From an uncultured Bacteroidota bacterium (GTDB lineage: Bacteria; Bacteroidota; Bacteroidia; Flavobacteriales; Flavobacteriaceae), in the NCBI GenBank assembly GCA_903819815.1, contig CAIJFC010000023.1, positions 1 to 16,474 of the forward strand: a DNA stretch of 16,474 nucleotides. Direction: 5' to 3'. This document shows, piece by piece, positions 6,452-14,984 of the stretch. Within the stretch, counting starts at the first letter, position 1, and every line of letters starts with the position of its first letter. The position numbers and the translations under genes are program-made. The notes under the pieces are model-generated. The model saw only the letters and a program-made list of their open reading frames with translations, was not told where the DNA came from and made no database searches.

Positions 6452-8728
6452 ATGAAAATTATTTGCCAAACAACCTTGTTTTTTTTAGTATTTGTAACCA
6501 ATAGTTTCGCCCAAGTTGGCATTGGAACCACAACCCCATTAGCCTCTTCTGCTTTAGACGTTACGGCAACCAATAAAGGCTTGCTTGTCCCGAGGGTGGC
6601 GCTTACGGGTAGTACCGATACGGCAACCATTGCCTCGCCCGCTACTTCTTTATTGGTTTACAACACCGCATCGGCTGGAACTTCGCCAAATAGCGTTACC
6701 CCAGGCTATTATTATTATACCGGAACCAAATGGGAACGACTCACGAACGGCGGTGCAAATTCTGTAGGTGCCTTTACAACAGCCACGGCAAATGGCGCAA
6801 CTATTACTGATGGGGTTTTACAATTAGCTCCTGCAAGTTTTGATTATGGCGGAATTGTAAATACCGATGCACAAACCTTTTCAGGAACCAAAACCTTTAA
6901 TGTAGATGCTATTGTTAATGGTTTAACCGTGGGTAGAGGGGCAGGCAATAAGGATACAAATTCGGCTTTCGGTGTTTCTGCATTGGCTGCAAATACTTCT
7001 GGCGTTCAGAATAATGCTATTGGTAATAGTGCTTTGAGCGCAAATACTTCAGGTTCCAATAATAATGCAAATGGTGCTAATGCTTTAAAAGCAAATACAT
7101 CAGGGCTTCAAAATAATGCGTTAGGCACCCGAGCATTAGAGGCAAACACGGTGTCCAACTATAATATTGCCATAGGGCAATCAGCATTAGTAAAAAATAA
7201 TGGTAGTGGTGGGCTTATACCAACAACTGGGCCAACAATTGGGGTTCAGCCTAATAATTCTTCTGGTAATGCTAATATTGCCATTGGCGCACTTGCTTTA
7301 TCAGAAAATACAACTGGTCATTCAAATATTGGTATTGGTTATGGTTCTTTATTCACGGGAACTACCGACAATATCTCAGGTAGTTATGTTACTGCATTAG
7401 GTTATTGGAGTGGTAAAAATAATAAAAATGGCAGTAATAATACCTATCTTGGAGCTAATACAGAATCAGGAGGGATCGGCAGTTTTACAAATTCAACTGC
7501 TCTAGGTAATGGAGCGAGCATAACCGCAAGTAATACCATACAATTAGGTAATTCATCCATAACAAATGTAAAAACTTCAGGAACCATTACTGCGGGGACG
7601 ATTACTTATCCAAATGTTGGCGGTACCATCGGGCAAGTTTTAACCACTATTTCAGTTGGCGTTGCAGGTTGGGCTGCACAAAATGTAGGTGCTAGTTCTG
7701 TAGGCGTCTTTACATCGGCCACGGCAAATGGCGCAACTATTACAAACGGCGTTTTACAATTAGCTCCAGCTAGTTTAACTACTGGAGGAATTGTTACTAC
7801 CAATGCACAAACATTTGATGGTACCAAAAGTTTTAATGTGGATGCTATTGTTAATGGTTTAACCATTGGGAAAGGAAATGGTAATGTGGTAAGCAATACG
7901 GCTATTGGTGTTTCAGCGGGTGCGTTAAATGCTTCAGGAACCGATAATGTTTCCATTGGCTACAATGCAGGTCCAAGTGCAACACTTAGTAATACTATCA
8001 GCATTGGGTCTGGGGCAAGAGCTACAGCCGCTAATACTATGCAATTAGGAAACACAAGTTTATCAACCATTAATTCTAGTGCTAAAACACTGACTATTGG
8101 GGATGGAACTACCTTAGCTACTGCAACCTCTTTAAATATTAATGCTGGCGCAACGGGTACTTCGGGTATTGAAATTGGAAATGGTAGAACGGGTGACGGG
8201 AGTAGTTTTGTTGATTTTCATTCCTCTATTTATAATTCAGGTGATTACGATGCCCGAATTATTCGAAACGCAGGACAAAATGCAAATTGGAATTTTATAC
8301 AATTCGGTTCAGAACCTATTAAATTTTCTGTTTCTGGTTATGTTTCTTGCGAGATTAGAAATGGTCAACAGGTATTTGCACAAAATGGTTTTCTTTCAGG
8401 TTCTGACAAAAGAATCAAAAAGAATATTGTAACTACTAAATATGGTTTGAATACCATTATGAAAATGCGCCCGGTAGATTATGACTTAAAATTAAACGAT
8501 AAAAAACAAGTGGGTTTTATAGCCCAAGAAGTAAAAGAACTGGTTCCTGAATTGGTAGATGGATTCGAAGGAGATGTCAGTAAAGGAGAAATCTTGTCGC
8601 TGAATTATAATGGTATAACCCCAATTTTAACCAAAGCCATTCAAGAACAACAAAAAGAAATAGAAAGCTTAAAAGCCGAAATTGAAACTTTGAAAGCATT
8701 GTTTGCAAAAGAAATTAGTAAAAAATAA
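6452..8728 (+). CDS. Exported fibre-like protein with duplicated module and S74 chaperone domain (copy B)
   Basis: At 758 residues this is the largest of the three paralogues. It has a signal peptide (1-20), the shared N-terminal module (21-162) and a first block of beta-roll-like repeats (about 168-372). A linker (TSGTITAGTITYPNVGG, 375-391) leads to a second copy of part of the N-terminal module (415-472) and a second, shorter repeat block (481-536). A region not found in its neighbours (about 570-640) contains FVDFHSS and DYDARI, a pattern known from phage tail-fibre proteins. The S74 chaperone domain starts at Ser651 (S651-D-K-R-I-K656) and ends in a coiled coil whose sequence differs from that of copies A and C. 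No T9SS C-terminal signal is visible. It lies 19 bp after copy A. It is probably a trimeric surface fibre that releases its 108-residue chaperone; the target is unknown. Confidence 0.9.
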   Translation: MKIICQTTLFFLVFVTNSFAQVGIGTTTPLASSALDVTATNKGLLVPRVALTGSTDTATIASPATSLLVYNTASAGTSPNSVTPGYYYYTGTKWERLTNGGANSVGAFTTATANGATITDGVLQLAPASFDYGGIVNTDAQTFSGTKTFNVDAIVNGLTVGRGAGNKDTNSAFGVSALAANTSGVQNNAIGNSALSANTSGSNNNANGANALKANTSGLQNNALGTRALEANTVSNYNIAIGQSALVKNNGSGGLIPTTGPTIGVQPNNSSGNANIAIGALALSENTTGHSNIGIGYGSLFTGTTDNISGSYVTALGYWSGKNNKNGSNNTYLGANTESGGIGSFTNSTALGNGASITASNTIQLGNSSITNVKTSGTITAGTITYPNVGGTIGQVLTTISVGVAGWAAQNVGASSVGVFTSATANGATITNGVLQLAPASLTTGGIVTTNAQTFDGTKSFNVDAIVNGLTIGKGNGNVVSNTAIGVSAGALNASGTDNVSIGYNAGPSATLSNTISIGSGARATAANTMQLGNTSLSTINSSAKTLTIGDGTTLATATSLNINAGATGTSGIEIGNGRTGDGSSFVDFHSSIYNSGDYDARIIRNAGQNANWNFIQFGSEPIKFSVSGYVSCEIRNGQQVFAQNGFLSGSDKRIKKNIVTTKYGLNTIMKMRPVDYDLKLNDKKQVGFIAQEVKELVPELVDGFEGDVSKGEILSLNYNGITPILTKAIQEQQKEIESLKAEIETLKALFAKEISKK
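6509..6937 (+). repeat. Shared N-terminal module, copy B
   Basis: Direct repeat of 4726-5154 and 8909-9337, covering codons 20-162. It keeps the reading frame and the order of all sub-motifs, with mostly synonymous or conservative differences. Confidence 0.85.
7694..7867 (+). repeat. Internal second copy of the ATANGATIT-to-VNGLTIG module in copy B
   Basis: Codons 415-472 of copy B repeat codons 103-162 of the same gene (SVGxFTxATANGATIT, GVLQLAPAS, FNVDAIVNGLT). The duplication puts a second stalk start in the middle of the protein, upstream of a second beta-roll-like block. Confidence 0.85.
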
Positions 8729-8851
8729 GAGTAAAACTTAAAATAATATCTATTATCAACATGTGAAGTCTATAATGAGTACACTTTTATTTTTACAGAG
8801 CTATAAATTAGCGGTTTATCTATTTACAATAATTAATAGACGTAATTAATT

Positions 8852-10888
8852 ATGAAAAAGTATACTATTTATCACCTTGTTTTTCTGATTTTGTCAACAG
8901 TTAGTTTCGCCCAAGTTGGTGTTGGAACCACGTCTCCATTAGCCTCTTCTGCTTTAGACGTTACGGCAACCAACAAGGGCTTGCTTGTCCCGAGAGTGGC
9001 GCTAACTGGTAGTTCCGATATAGTCACCATTGGTTCCCCGGCTACTTCATTATTGGTTTACAACACCGCAACGGCTGGAACTTCGCCCAATAACGTTATC
9101 CCAGGCTATTATTATTATACCGGAACCAAATGGGAACGACTCACGAACAGCGGTGCAAATTCTGTAGGTGCCTTTACAACGGCCACAGCAAATGGAGCAA
9201 CTATTACTGGTGGGGTTTTACAACTAGCCCCTGCAAGTTTAACTACTGGAGGAATTGTTAATACCCTTGCACAAACATTTGATGGCACTAAAACCTTTAA
9301 TGTGGATGCTATTGTTAATGGTTTAACCGTGGGAAAAGGAGCTGGTAACGTAGCAACAAATTCGGCTTTTGGCTCTGGAGCATTATTAAGTGTAAATCAG
9401 AATAATATTGATTCAAATTCTACAAGAAATAGTGCTTTTGGTTTTCAAGCATTAAATTTACTTACAACTGGTACTAACAATAACGCTTTTGGTTCTGGAG
9501 CGTTACAAAAAACAACTACAGGTACACAAAATATAGCCATAGGCACTAATAGTTTAAATACTAATAGTTATGGCAATTTTAATGTTGGAATAGGGCACAA
9601 TTCGCTCAATGCTACGGAAGGAACTGGAAGCATTCTTAGTCCAACAACTGGTGGATCTGCAAATGTAGCTATTGGTGGTGGTGCATTAAGCGCAAATACA
9701 ACCGGAACATTCAATACAGCGGTAGGATTTAATAGTGGAGGTGTATCAACTTTTACAAATGTAGCGGGTTATCAAAATACAATAATAGGTGCCAATACAG
9801 GTTTTTCTGCTTCTAATTTAATTAACGCTACTGCGATAGGTTATGGTGCTATAGCAACAGCCAATAATAGTATTCAATTGGGTAATACTGCTGTGACTAA
9901 TGTGAATACTTCAGGAACTATTACTGCGGGGGCGATTACTTATCCAAATGTTGGTGGCGCCACTGGGCAAGTTTTAACCACAAATGGAAGTGTTGCAAGT
10001 TGGACGAATAATACTTCAACTAGTCCTAGTATTACAAATGACAATTCCAACAATGTAACGGGTTACCCAACTTGGGTTACAGGAGCAACTACCGGAAATC
10101 TTCCTTTAAAAATATCGAGTTCCAAATTTACTTTCAATCCATCTACCGGAGACGCAACAATTAACGGCTTAACCATTGGACTTGGAAAAAACAGTTATGC
10201 TACAAATACGGTTTTTGGGGTAAATGCGCTGAGTTTATTATCTAACTCAACAGCAATAAGAAACACCGCAATTGGCGCCAATTCCTTATCTGGACTTTAC
10301 TTAAACCCAGACAATACCGCAATTGGGTATAATGCCTTGTTAACAACCCAAGGTTACCAGAATACCGCTATTGGATCAGGTGCTGATGCGTTATATGCTG
10401 TTTTTAATTGCACCGCCATTGGTTACGGGGCATCAGGTTCAACCTCAAATACTATGCAATTAGGAAATAGTGCCGTAACCGATATTTATGGCGGAGCCCC
10501 AACTGGTGGCGCAGGAACTGGAGCCAATTTCCGCGGAAAAGCCTTTATCGTCAATTCCGATAAAAGAATTAAAACCAATATAACAAACACCAAATACGGA
10601 CTAAATACAATCGCCAAATTACGACCTGTAAATTACACTTTAATTAATGATGTTAAACACGAAACGCAGGTAGGTTTTATTGCGCAAGAAGTGAAAGAGA
10701 TTGTGCCCGAAATGGTGACAGGAAAAGAAGGCGATTTGTCGAAAGGCGAAATACTTGGCGTGAACTATGGCGGATTAGTTCCCATTTTAACCAAAGCCAT
10801 TCAAGAACTTAAAAAAGAAAATGATTTACAAGAAATTGAAATTAACCAATTAAAAGAATTAGTAAAAAGTCTAATAAACAAAAAATAA
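8852..10888 (+). CDS. Exported fibre-like protein with YadA-head-like repeats and S74 chaperone domain (copy C)
   Basis: This 678-residue paralogue has a signal peptide (1-20) and the shared N-terminal module (21-162). A repeat block (about 168-345) is followed by the linker TSGTITAGAITYPNVGG (353-369) also found in copy B. A distinct stretch (about 385-435) has ITNDNSNNVTGYPTWV and FNPSTGDATINGL, and a second repeat block covers about 450-540. The S74 domain starts at Ser569 (S569-D-K-R-I-K574). The last 110 residues nearly match those of copy A, including the final coiled coil. It is separated from copy B by 123 bp, with no obvious terminator or consensus promoter between them, so it may be read through or separately transcribed. 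The Crp-like gene begins 64 bp downstream. As with A and B, trimerisation and self-cleavage are predicted from family knowledge. Confidence 0.9.
   Translation: MKKYTIYHLVFLILSTVSFAQVGVGTTSPLASSALDVTATNKGLLVPRVALTGSSDIVTIGSPATSLLVYNTATAGTSPNNVIPGYYYYTGTKWERLTNSGANSVGAFTTATANGATITGGVLQLAPASLTTGGIVNTLAQTFDGTKTFNVDAIVNGLTVGKGAGNVATNSAFGSGALLSVNQNNIDSNSTRNSAFGFQALNLLTTGTNNNAFGSGALQKTTTGTQNIAIGTNSLNTNSYGNFNVGIGHNSLNATEGTGSILSPTTGGSANVAIGGGALSANTTGTFNTAVGFNSGGVSTFTNVAGYQNTIIGANTGFSASNLINATAIGYGAIATANNSIQLGNTAVTNVNTSGTITAGAITYPNVGGATGQVLTTNGSVASWTNNTSTSPSITNDNSNNVTGYPTWVTGATTGNLPLKISSSKFTFNPSTGDATINGLTIGLGKNSYATNTVFGVNALSLLSNSTAIRNTAIGANSLSGLYLNPDNTAIGYNALLTTQGYQNTAIGSGADALYAVFNCTAIGYGASGSTSNTMQLGNSAVTDIYGGAPTGGAGTGANFRGKAFIVNSDKRIKTNITNTKYGLNTIAKLRPVNYTLINDVKHETQVGFIAQEVKEIVPEMVTGKEGDLSKGEILGVNYGGLVPILTKAIQELKKENDLQEIEINQLKELVKSLINKK
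8909..9337 (+). repeat. Shared N-terminal module, copy C
   Basis: Direct repeat of 4726-5154 and 6509-6937. Its second half (SLTTGGIV, AQTFDGTK) is closer to the internal module of copy B at 7694-7867 than to the N-terminal module of copy B, which points to exchange between modules. Confidence 0.85.
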
Positions 10889-10952
10889 CCGACTATTTCC
10901 AAAATAATATTATAACCCAAAACCAAATTTAAAAATCTAACCTACTACTATT

Positions 10953-11513
10953 ATGGATATTACAGCTTTTTTTTCAAGTCAAGTCAAATTAGACTCCTTT
11001 CAAACAAATTTTATTGATGATGCTTTTGAAAGAATTGAATACCCAAAAAACAAAATTATTCTAGAACCTCAAAACAATTCAAAAAAATTAATTTTTATTG
11101 AAAAAGGACTTTTGCGAACTTTCTATTTTAAAGATACCAAAAACATCACGCAACAGTTTTTTGATGAAAATTCTTTTGTAGGGCCAATTGACAGTATTTT
11201 TTACAATCGTTTAGACCCTTATGGTTGGGAAACATTAGAGCCAACTACCATCCGAAGCATTGATTATAATGTGTTTAGTAGAATTATTGAAAACACTCCA
11301 GGAATGGATAAATTCACAACCGGTTTCTTGGTTGAAGTTATAAGAACTTTTTCGGAACGACTAAGTGCGTTGCAATTCCAATCCGCCCAGCAACGCTATG
11401 ACCACATGACAATTAATCACCCAAACATCATTTATAGAGCGCCACTTGGAATGATTGCGTCCTATTTGGGCGTGACCCAACAAACACTGAGTGTCCTGAG
11501 AGGAAAGCGATAA
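10953..11513 (+). CDS. Crp/Fnr-family-like transcriptional regulator (copy 1)
   Basis: This 186-residue protein has an N-terminal cyclic-nucleotide-binding-like beta barrel (about 25-115; ILEPQNNSKKLIFIEKGLLRTF), a long dimerisation helix (about 116-146) and a C-terminal helix-turn-helix (PLGMIASYLGVTQQTLSVLRGKR, 164-186). This layout is typical of the many short Bacteroidota Crp-like proteins. The residues that bind cAMP in Escherichia coli CRP are not recognisable, so the effector is unknown. The gene starts 64 bp after fibre copy C on the same strand with no terminator between them, so co-transcription is possible. It is convergent with a paralogue of identical length. Confidence 0.9.
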   Translation: MDITAFFSSQVKLDSFQTNFIDDAFERIEYPKNKIILEPQNNSKKLIFIEKGLLRTFYFKDTKNITQQFFDENSFVGPIDSIFYNRLDPYGWETLEPTTIRSIDYNVFSRIIENTPGMDKFTTGFLVEVIRTFSERLSALQFQSAQQRYDHMTINHPNIIYRAPLGMIASYLGVTQQTLSVLRGKR

Positions 11514-11538
11514 TTTTAAAGAAAATGATACTTAATTA

Positions 11539-11573
11539 TAGTTTTAACGTTTGTTCGTTAAAGCTATTTTTTT
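11539..11573 (+). terminator. Intrinsic terminator after Crp-like copy 1
   Basis: TAGTTTTAACG (11539-11549) pairs with CGTTAAAGCTA (11556-11566), with one G-T wobble, around the loop TTTGTT, followed by seven T. It acts for the plus strand. The right arm overlaps the stop codon of the opposing gene (complement of 11564-11566). Confidence 0.8.
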
Positions 11574-12124
11574 GCTCGAATTACACTTAAAGTTTGTTGT
11601 GTAATCCCTAAATAGGAGGCTAAATGCCCGAGCGGAACACGATGAGCAATTTTAGGAAAATCTTTAAGGAAAAGAGCGTATCGCTCTTCGGCGGTACGAA
11701 ATAGAAGTCCTAAAATTCGATCTTGTAATATTGAAATTAAATCTGCTAAATAAACTCTTGAATAAGCATTTAAATCTTCGCTTTGTACTAGTATTTTTTC
11801 AAAATTTTTATATTCAATGCTTCGAACATGACAAGTTTCAATGGCTTCCCAACCATATAGCGCTTTTTGGTCATAAAAAATACTTTCAATTGGAGAGTTA
11901 AAAGTCCCTTTATCCCAAAAATAATGGGTCACTTGCTTGTTATCTATAAAATGAAAGGTTCGGTACAATCCTTTTTCTAAGAAAATTAACTTCTTTGAAA
12001 GATTATCAGGTTCTAGAAAAATCGAGCCTTTGGCATGTTCTTCATACGCAAAAGAATCATCAATTAACACTAACATTTCCGAACTTAAAGAAAACTTAGT
12101 TTTAAAAAATTGAATTAAAGACAT
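11564..12124 (-). CDS. Crp/Fnr-family-like transcriptional regulator (copy 2)
   Basis: This 186-residue paralogue of the convergent gene aligns to it end to end without gaps. Hand counting gives 81 identical positions of 186 (about 44%). Shared parts include SKKLIF-(I/L)-EKGL, the P-I-x-S-I-F-Y stretch with YGWE, and the helix-turn-helix PLG..ASYLG(V/I)TQQTLSV. The barrel, dimer helix and C-terminal helix-turn-helix occur in the same order. The near-identical recognition helix suggests overlapping DNA targets; the divergent sensor surfaces and dimer helices (about 115-160) suggest different signals or separate dimers. The upstream region carries an inverted repeat at 12171-12206. Confidence 0.9.
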   Translation of the reverse strand: MSLIQFFKTKFSLSSEMLVLIDDSFAYEEHAKGSIFLEPDNLSKKLIFLEKGLYRTFHFIDNKQVTHYFWDKGTFNSPIESIFYDQKALYGWEAIETCHVRSIEYKNFEKILVQSEDLNAYSRVYLADLISILQDRILGLLFRTAEERYALFLKDFPKIAHRVPLGHLASYLGITQQTLSVIRAKK

Positions 12125-12170
12125 TTTGTGCTATTATTAATTCTAGGATAAAAAGAGCGTTTTATATAGA

Positions 12171-12206
12171 AACAAGTTGTTTTTATAAAATAAATTATAA
12201 CTTGTT
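12171..12206. promoter_or_regulatory. Spaced inverted repeat upstream of Crp-like copy 2
   Basis: AACAAGTT (12171-12178) and AACTTGTT (12199-12206) form a perfect 8-bp inverted repeat separated by 20 AT-rich bases. It lies 47-82 bp before the start of the minus-strand Crp-like gene and downstream of the T9SS cargo gene. It could be an operator or part of a transcript end; the loop is long for a terminator. No consensus TAnnTTTG box was found next to it. Confidence 0.35.
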
Positions 12207-12286
12207 AAATATCAACGAATATGTAGATAAAAAAATAAACTGAAGTTAGGTAATTGTTAAATTATTAATTGTATCCCAAAAAATAA

Positions 12287-14650
12287 CTATTTAGTACCAT
12301 TAACCACTTTTTGAGTAGCAATTGATTTGTCATCAAATGTAATTTTGGCAAAATAAACGCCTATCGAATGAAAAAAGGAATGCGAATATACTTTTGAATT
12401 AGGCAAATATTCGGTAATTTTTCTTCCTGTTATGTCATAAATGGCAATAGCATTAACGGTTTTTGATGCTTGTATTTTAAATTCACCACCGTTGACAAAA
12501 GCCACGCATTTATTGGTGCCAAAAGTGTCGTTATTTAATGCTGGATTTTGATACGTAATTTCAAATCTGGTAGTATCTGATGCTTCAGATTGTATAAACG
12601 TATAATCCGAAAGCGATAAGTCATGATAAACGCCAAGTTGGATATCATGAAGAAAAATCGAAATATTATCCGTGCTAAAAACGCCTTCTTTATTACCCAA
12701 ACTAATGGTGCAATTTTGATTGTTCAATTGATTAACCGCAAGTGGAACCACATCTTCTGGACTAAATGTTGGTCTTGCTTGAATGGCATATTTTTTATCT
12801 CCTATTAAAGACGACAATAATGTGCCGTTGTTAGAATACCTTTCTCCGTCTAATTCTGGATCTTCAAGAACCGTTGCTTCCTCAGAATAGGCCAATAATA
12901 TTTGACTAAACGAGTTGTTATCGATGCCGATCATGTTAACCCAAAACCGGTCTTTGGGTTGCGTCTTAAAAAACATAGTGTTGTTGATGGTTTTTCGCAT
13001 GCAATTTGTGATGCTGAATGTTGTTGGAGTGGCATTCGATGCTTTAATATAAACCGATTGCATGGAAGCGATGCTTCCGTCAGGCGTCGCACAAACACCG
13101 CATACTTTAACCCCGCCCGCTATTGTCCATGAGGCCCAATCATTAGGGCTATACGTTCCGCTCGGGTAACTGTAGGGCGTGTTGAAAGTCCAATAATAAA
13201 TAGTTTGTCGCACGTTATTACCGGCGGCTTTTAGCAATTTGGCTCCGTCAATAGCAGATGGATAGGGGTTTCCAACAAATGCCCAACTATTGGAAGGAAC
13301 AGTAACTGAAACATCACCGTTATTGGCCACTCCATCGATTTTTATACTAATCGGATATTTTTCTGTATCCCAGGAATTATTGACACTTGAATTAGAAAAA
13401 GGAGCTTGATTTCTAACCAAGGCTCGCAGCCCTTTTCCAATAGGAACAGTCGTTACCAAAATTTGAACGTTCCCCGTTGCGTCAATGGTTTTGAAATTTG
13501 AAAACGCCGAATTAATCTGACTTCCAAACAATCCATTCACAGCAACCGATTGATTGCTAGTTAAGTTGGAATAAAATGTGGCATCACTATTAATCGGGCT
13601 AGTTAGAAACACATAATCAAACCTTCGCATTAAATTAGTGATTTTGGTTAATTGTATTTTTGGAGCCGTTGAAGCGGAATTGCGTTGCACCACGCTTGCT
13701 TGACTTGCCATAATTATTTTGCCATCTCCAGTGGCACCATTTACAATTTCAACAAGTTGGCCATTCGCTAAAGTAATATCAGCGTTTAATATTAGTGAAT
13801 TACAAGCCAAATTACCGCTGTAGGCAGAAGTAATCACGGCAGGATCCGATAAAGTTGGTGCCGATGGCGACCAGCTTCCATTCCACGTTTTGGTGATTCC
13901 CGAGGAAACCACAATTGGCGAGCACGCTTCCCCTTTATAACCTAAAGAAAAAGCTTGATAGGCATTAGGAATAATTGAAATCGTGCTGGTGATTGAACCG
14001 CTTGTCAAACTACTTGTAACCCCAAGAATACTAGTGGCATCTACCGCTGACGGAATTTGAACCCAATTGGCGCCATTATAACCAATAATAATCAAATCAG
14101 TTAATGTTGTGTTAGTCAAAGTTGATATTGCGCTAGCAGATCGCCAAGTTAAAGAGATGGTTGCCGAGTTGCTGCTGGCTATTTTCCAATATTCTATAGT
14201 TGAAATGGCAGTTACGGAATTGTCCATTGTTGTTCCGACACTACTTGCTGCATTTTTAAAATAGGCTGCATCGGCAGTTCCTGAAGTAGAAAAATTAATT
14301 TTTGCAGGCGCATAAGTCCCTGATTGACCTATCGGAAAAGTAAAATTGCTACTGTTTAAGGTTCTCACAAAACCATCTGTAAAATGGTTGTCGGAGGCAC
14401 CGCTCCAATTGGCCGCAGAATTAATAATTAATGCTCCATAATTTGACGCAGTACGAGAAGTTGCGGTAGTGGCCGTTAGGCTAAAATCGATAGTATTACT
14501 ATCAACATAAAAAACACTATTGTCTGAAACGTATATTATAGATGCGTTTTTTACTTGGGCAAAAAGACTACTATTATTGATTAATATCACAATAATAAAC
14601 ACGCTTTTGATAAGCATTAAATGGTTGAGGTATTGATTGACTTTTTTCAA
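12287..14650 (-). CDS. T9SS-secreted surface protein with type C-like C-terminal sorting region
   Basis: This 787-residue protein has a signal peptide ending near FA-Gln32. Repetitive Ser/Thr/Asn-rich beta structure fills about 40-240, including TFPIGQSGTYAPAKI and YWKI. Next is a segment common in Bacteroidota surface proteins (TWNGSWSPSAPTLSDPAVI, about 254-273, then LACNSLILNADITL), and AFVGNPYPS at 457-465. The last about 220 residues (RFWVNMIG, FSQILLAYSEEAT, YAIQARP, DVVPLAVNQ, HDLSLSDYTF, then IAIYDITGRKI and a GVYFAKI ending) match the layout of T9SS type C sorting-signal proteins. The C-terminus should direct outer-membrane passage and be cleaved. No enzymatic domain was recognised, so a structural or adhesive role is plausible. 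It is the last gene of a probable minus-strand operon, 39 bp after the small anchored protein. Confidence 0.88.
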   Translation of the reverse strand: MKKVNQYLNHLMLIKSVFIIVILINNSSLFAQVKNASIIYVSDNSVFYVDSNTIDFSLTATTATSRTASNYGALIINSAANWSGASDNHFTDGFVRTLNSSNFTFPIGQSGTYAPAKINFSTSGTADAAYFKNAASSVGTTMDNSVTAISTIEYWKIASSNSATISLTWRSASAISTLTNTTLTDLIIIGYNGANWVQIPSAVDATSILGVTSSLTSGSITSTISIIPNAYQAFSLGYKGEACSPIVVSSGITKTWNGSWSPSAPTLSDPAVITSAYSGNLACNSLILNADITLANGQLVEIVNGATGDGKIIMASQASVVQRNSASTAPKIQLTKITNLMRRFDYVFLTSPINSDATFYSNLTSNQSVAVNGLFGSQINSAFSNFKTIDATGNVQILVTTVPIGKGLRALVRNQAPFSNSSVNNSWDTEKYPISIKIDGVANNGDVSVTVPSNSWAFVGNPYPSAIDGAKLLKAAGNNVRQTIYYWTFNTPYSYPSGTYSPNDWASWTIAGGVKVCGVCATPDGSIASMQSVYIKASNATPTTFSITNCMRKTINNTMFFKTQPKDRFWVNMIGIDNNSFSQILLAYSEEATVLEDPELDGERYSNNGTLLSSLIGDKKYAIQARPTFSPEDVVPLAVNQLNNQNCTISLGNKEGVFSTDNISIFLHDIQLGVYHDLSLSDYTFIQSEASDTTRFEITYQNPALNNDTFGTNKCVAFVNGGEFKIQASKTVNAIAIYDITGRKITEYLPNSKVYSHSFFHSIGVYFAKITFDDKSIATQKVVNGTK

Positions 14651-14689
14651 AATAATTTTATTTTAAATGGAATTACTTCTACACGTTAT

Positions 14690-14941
14690 CTATTCATTAA
14701 CTTGATGGTTATTTCTTTTTATAAAATAGTATCCGAGCAAAAGCGCAATTACTATTAAAAGCCATAAATTTCCATCAATCGAATTGGCTGGGGTAAAATC
14801 GGGTGGCGGGTCGTTAAATGGCGGCCCCGTATCTTGTCCGATTGCAGAATTTGTTCCCCCAATTGTTGCGAATAAAATAAATAGTATCGTTAGATATTTA
14901 TTCGTGTTATATTTTTCTTCAAATGTAATAATGGCGGCCAT
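14690..14941 (-). CDS. Small exported membrane-anchored protein with PID-CTERM-like tail
   Basis: This 83-residue protein has an N-terminal hydrophobic signal segment (about 16-36, probable cleavage at IG-Gln36), a Pro-rich linker (GPPFNDPPPDFTP) and SIDGNLW followed by a transmembrane stretch (about 58-74) and a basic end (KRNN). The Pro linker, IDG, hydrophobic helix and basic tail resemble the PID-CTERM class of Bacteroidota sorting tails, though the usual PIDGG is SIDGN here. The start is the only in-frame ATG, and the ten residues before the hydrophobic core are unusually acidic for a signal peptide. It lies between the response regulator (43 bp) and the T9SS cargo (39 bp). Function is unknown. 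Confidence 0.7.
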   Translation of the reverse strand: MAAIITFEEKYNTNKYLTILFILFATIGGTNSAIGQDTGPPFNDPPPDFTPANSIDGNLWLLIVIALLLGYYFIKRNNHQVNE

Positions 14942-14984
14942 ATATTTAGTATTTGTTTTAGACTTGGCGTATTGATTTTAGATA

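Noticed and set aside
8831..8851. AATTAAT-N7-ATTAATT inverted repeat before fibre copy C
   Set aside because: Pure AT composition makes this likely by chance in such AT-rich DNA, and it abuts the start codon without any promoter element.
4669..10888. Prophage tail region
   Set aside because: Fibre-like and S74 domains suggest phage ancestry, but all three proteins have signal peptides and no capsid, tail tube, baseplate, terminase, integrase or lysis genes are present.
14920..14927. TACATTTG on the complement near the start of the 83-residue gene
   Set aside because: It lies inside the coding sequence just after the ATG, has no -33 partner, and there is no later in-frame start that it could serve.
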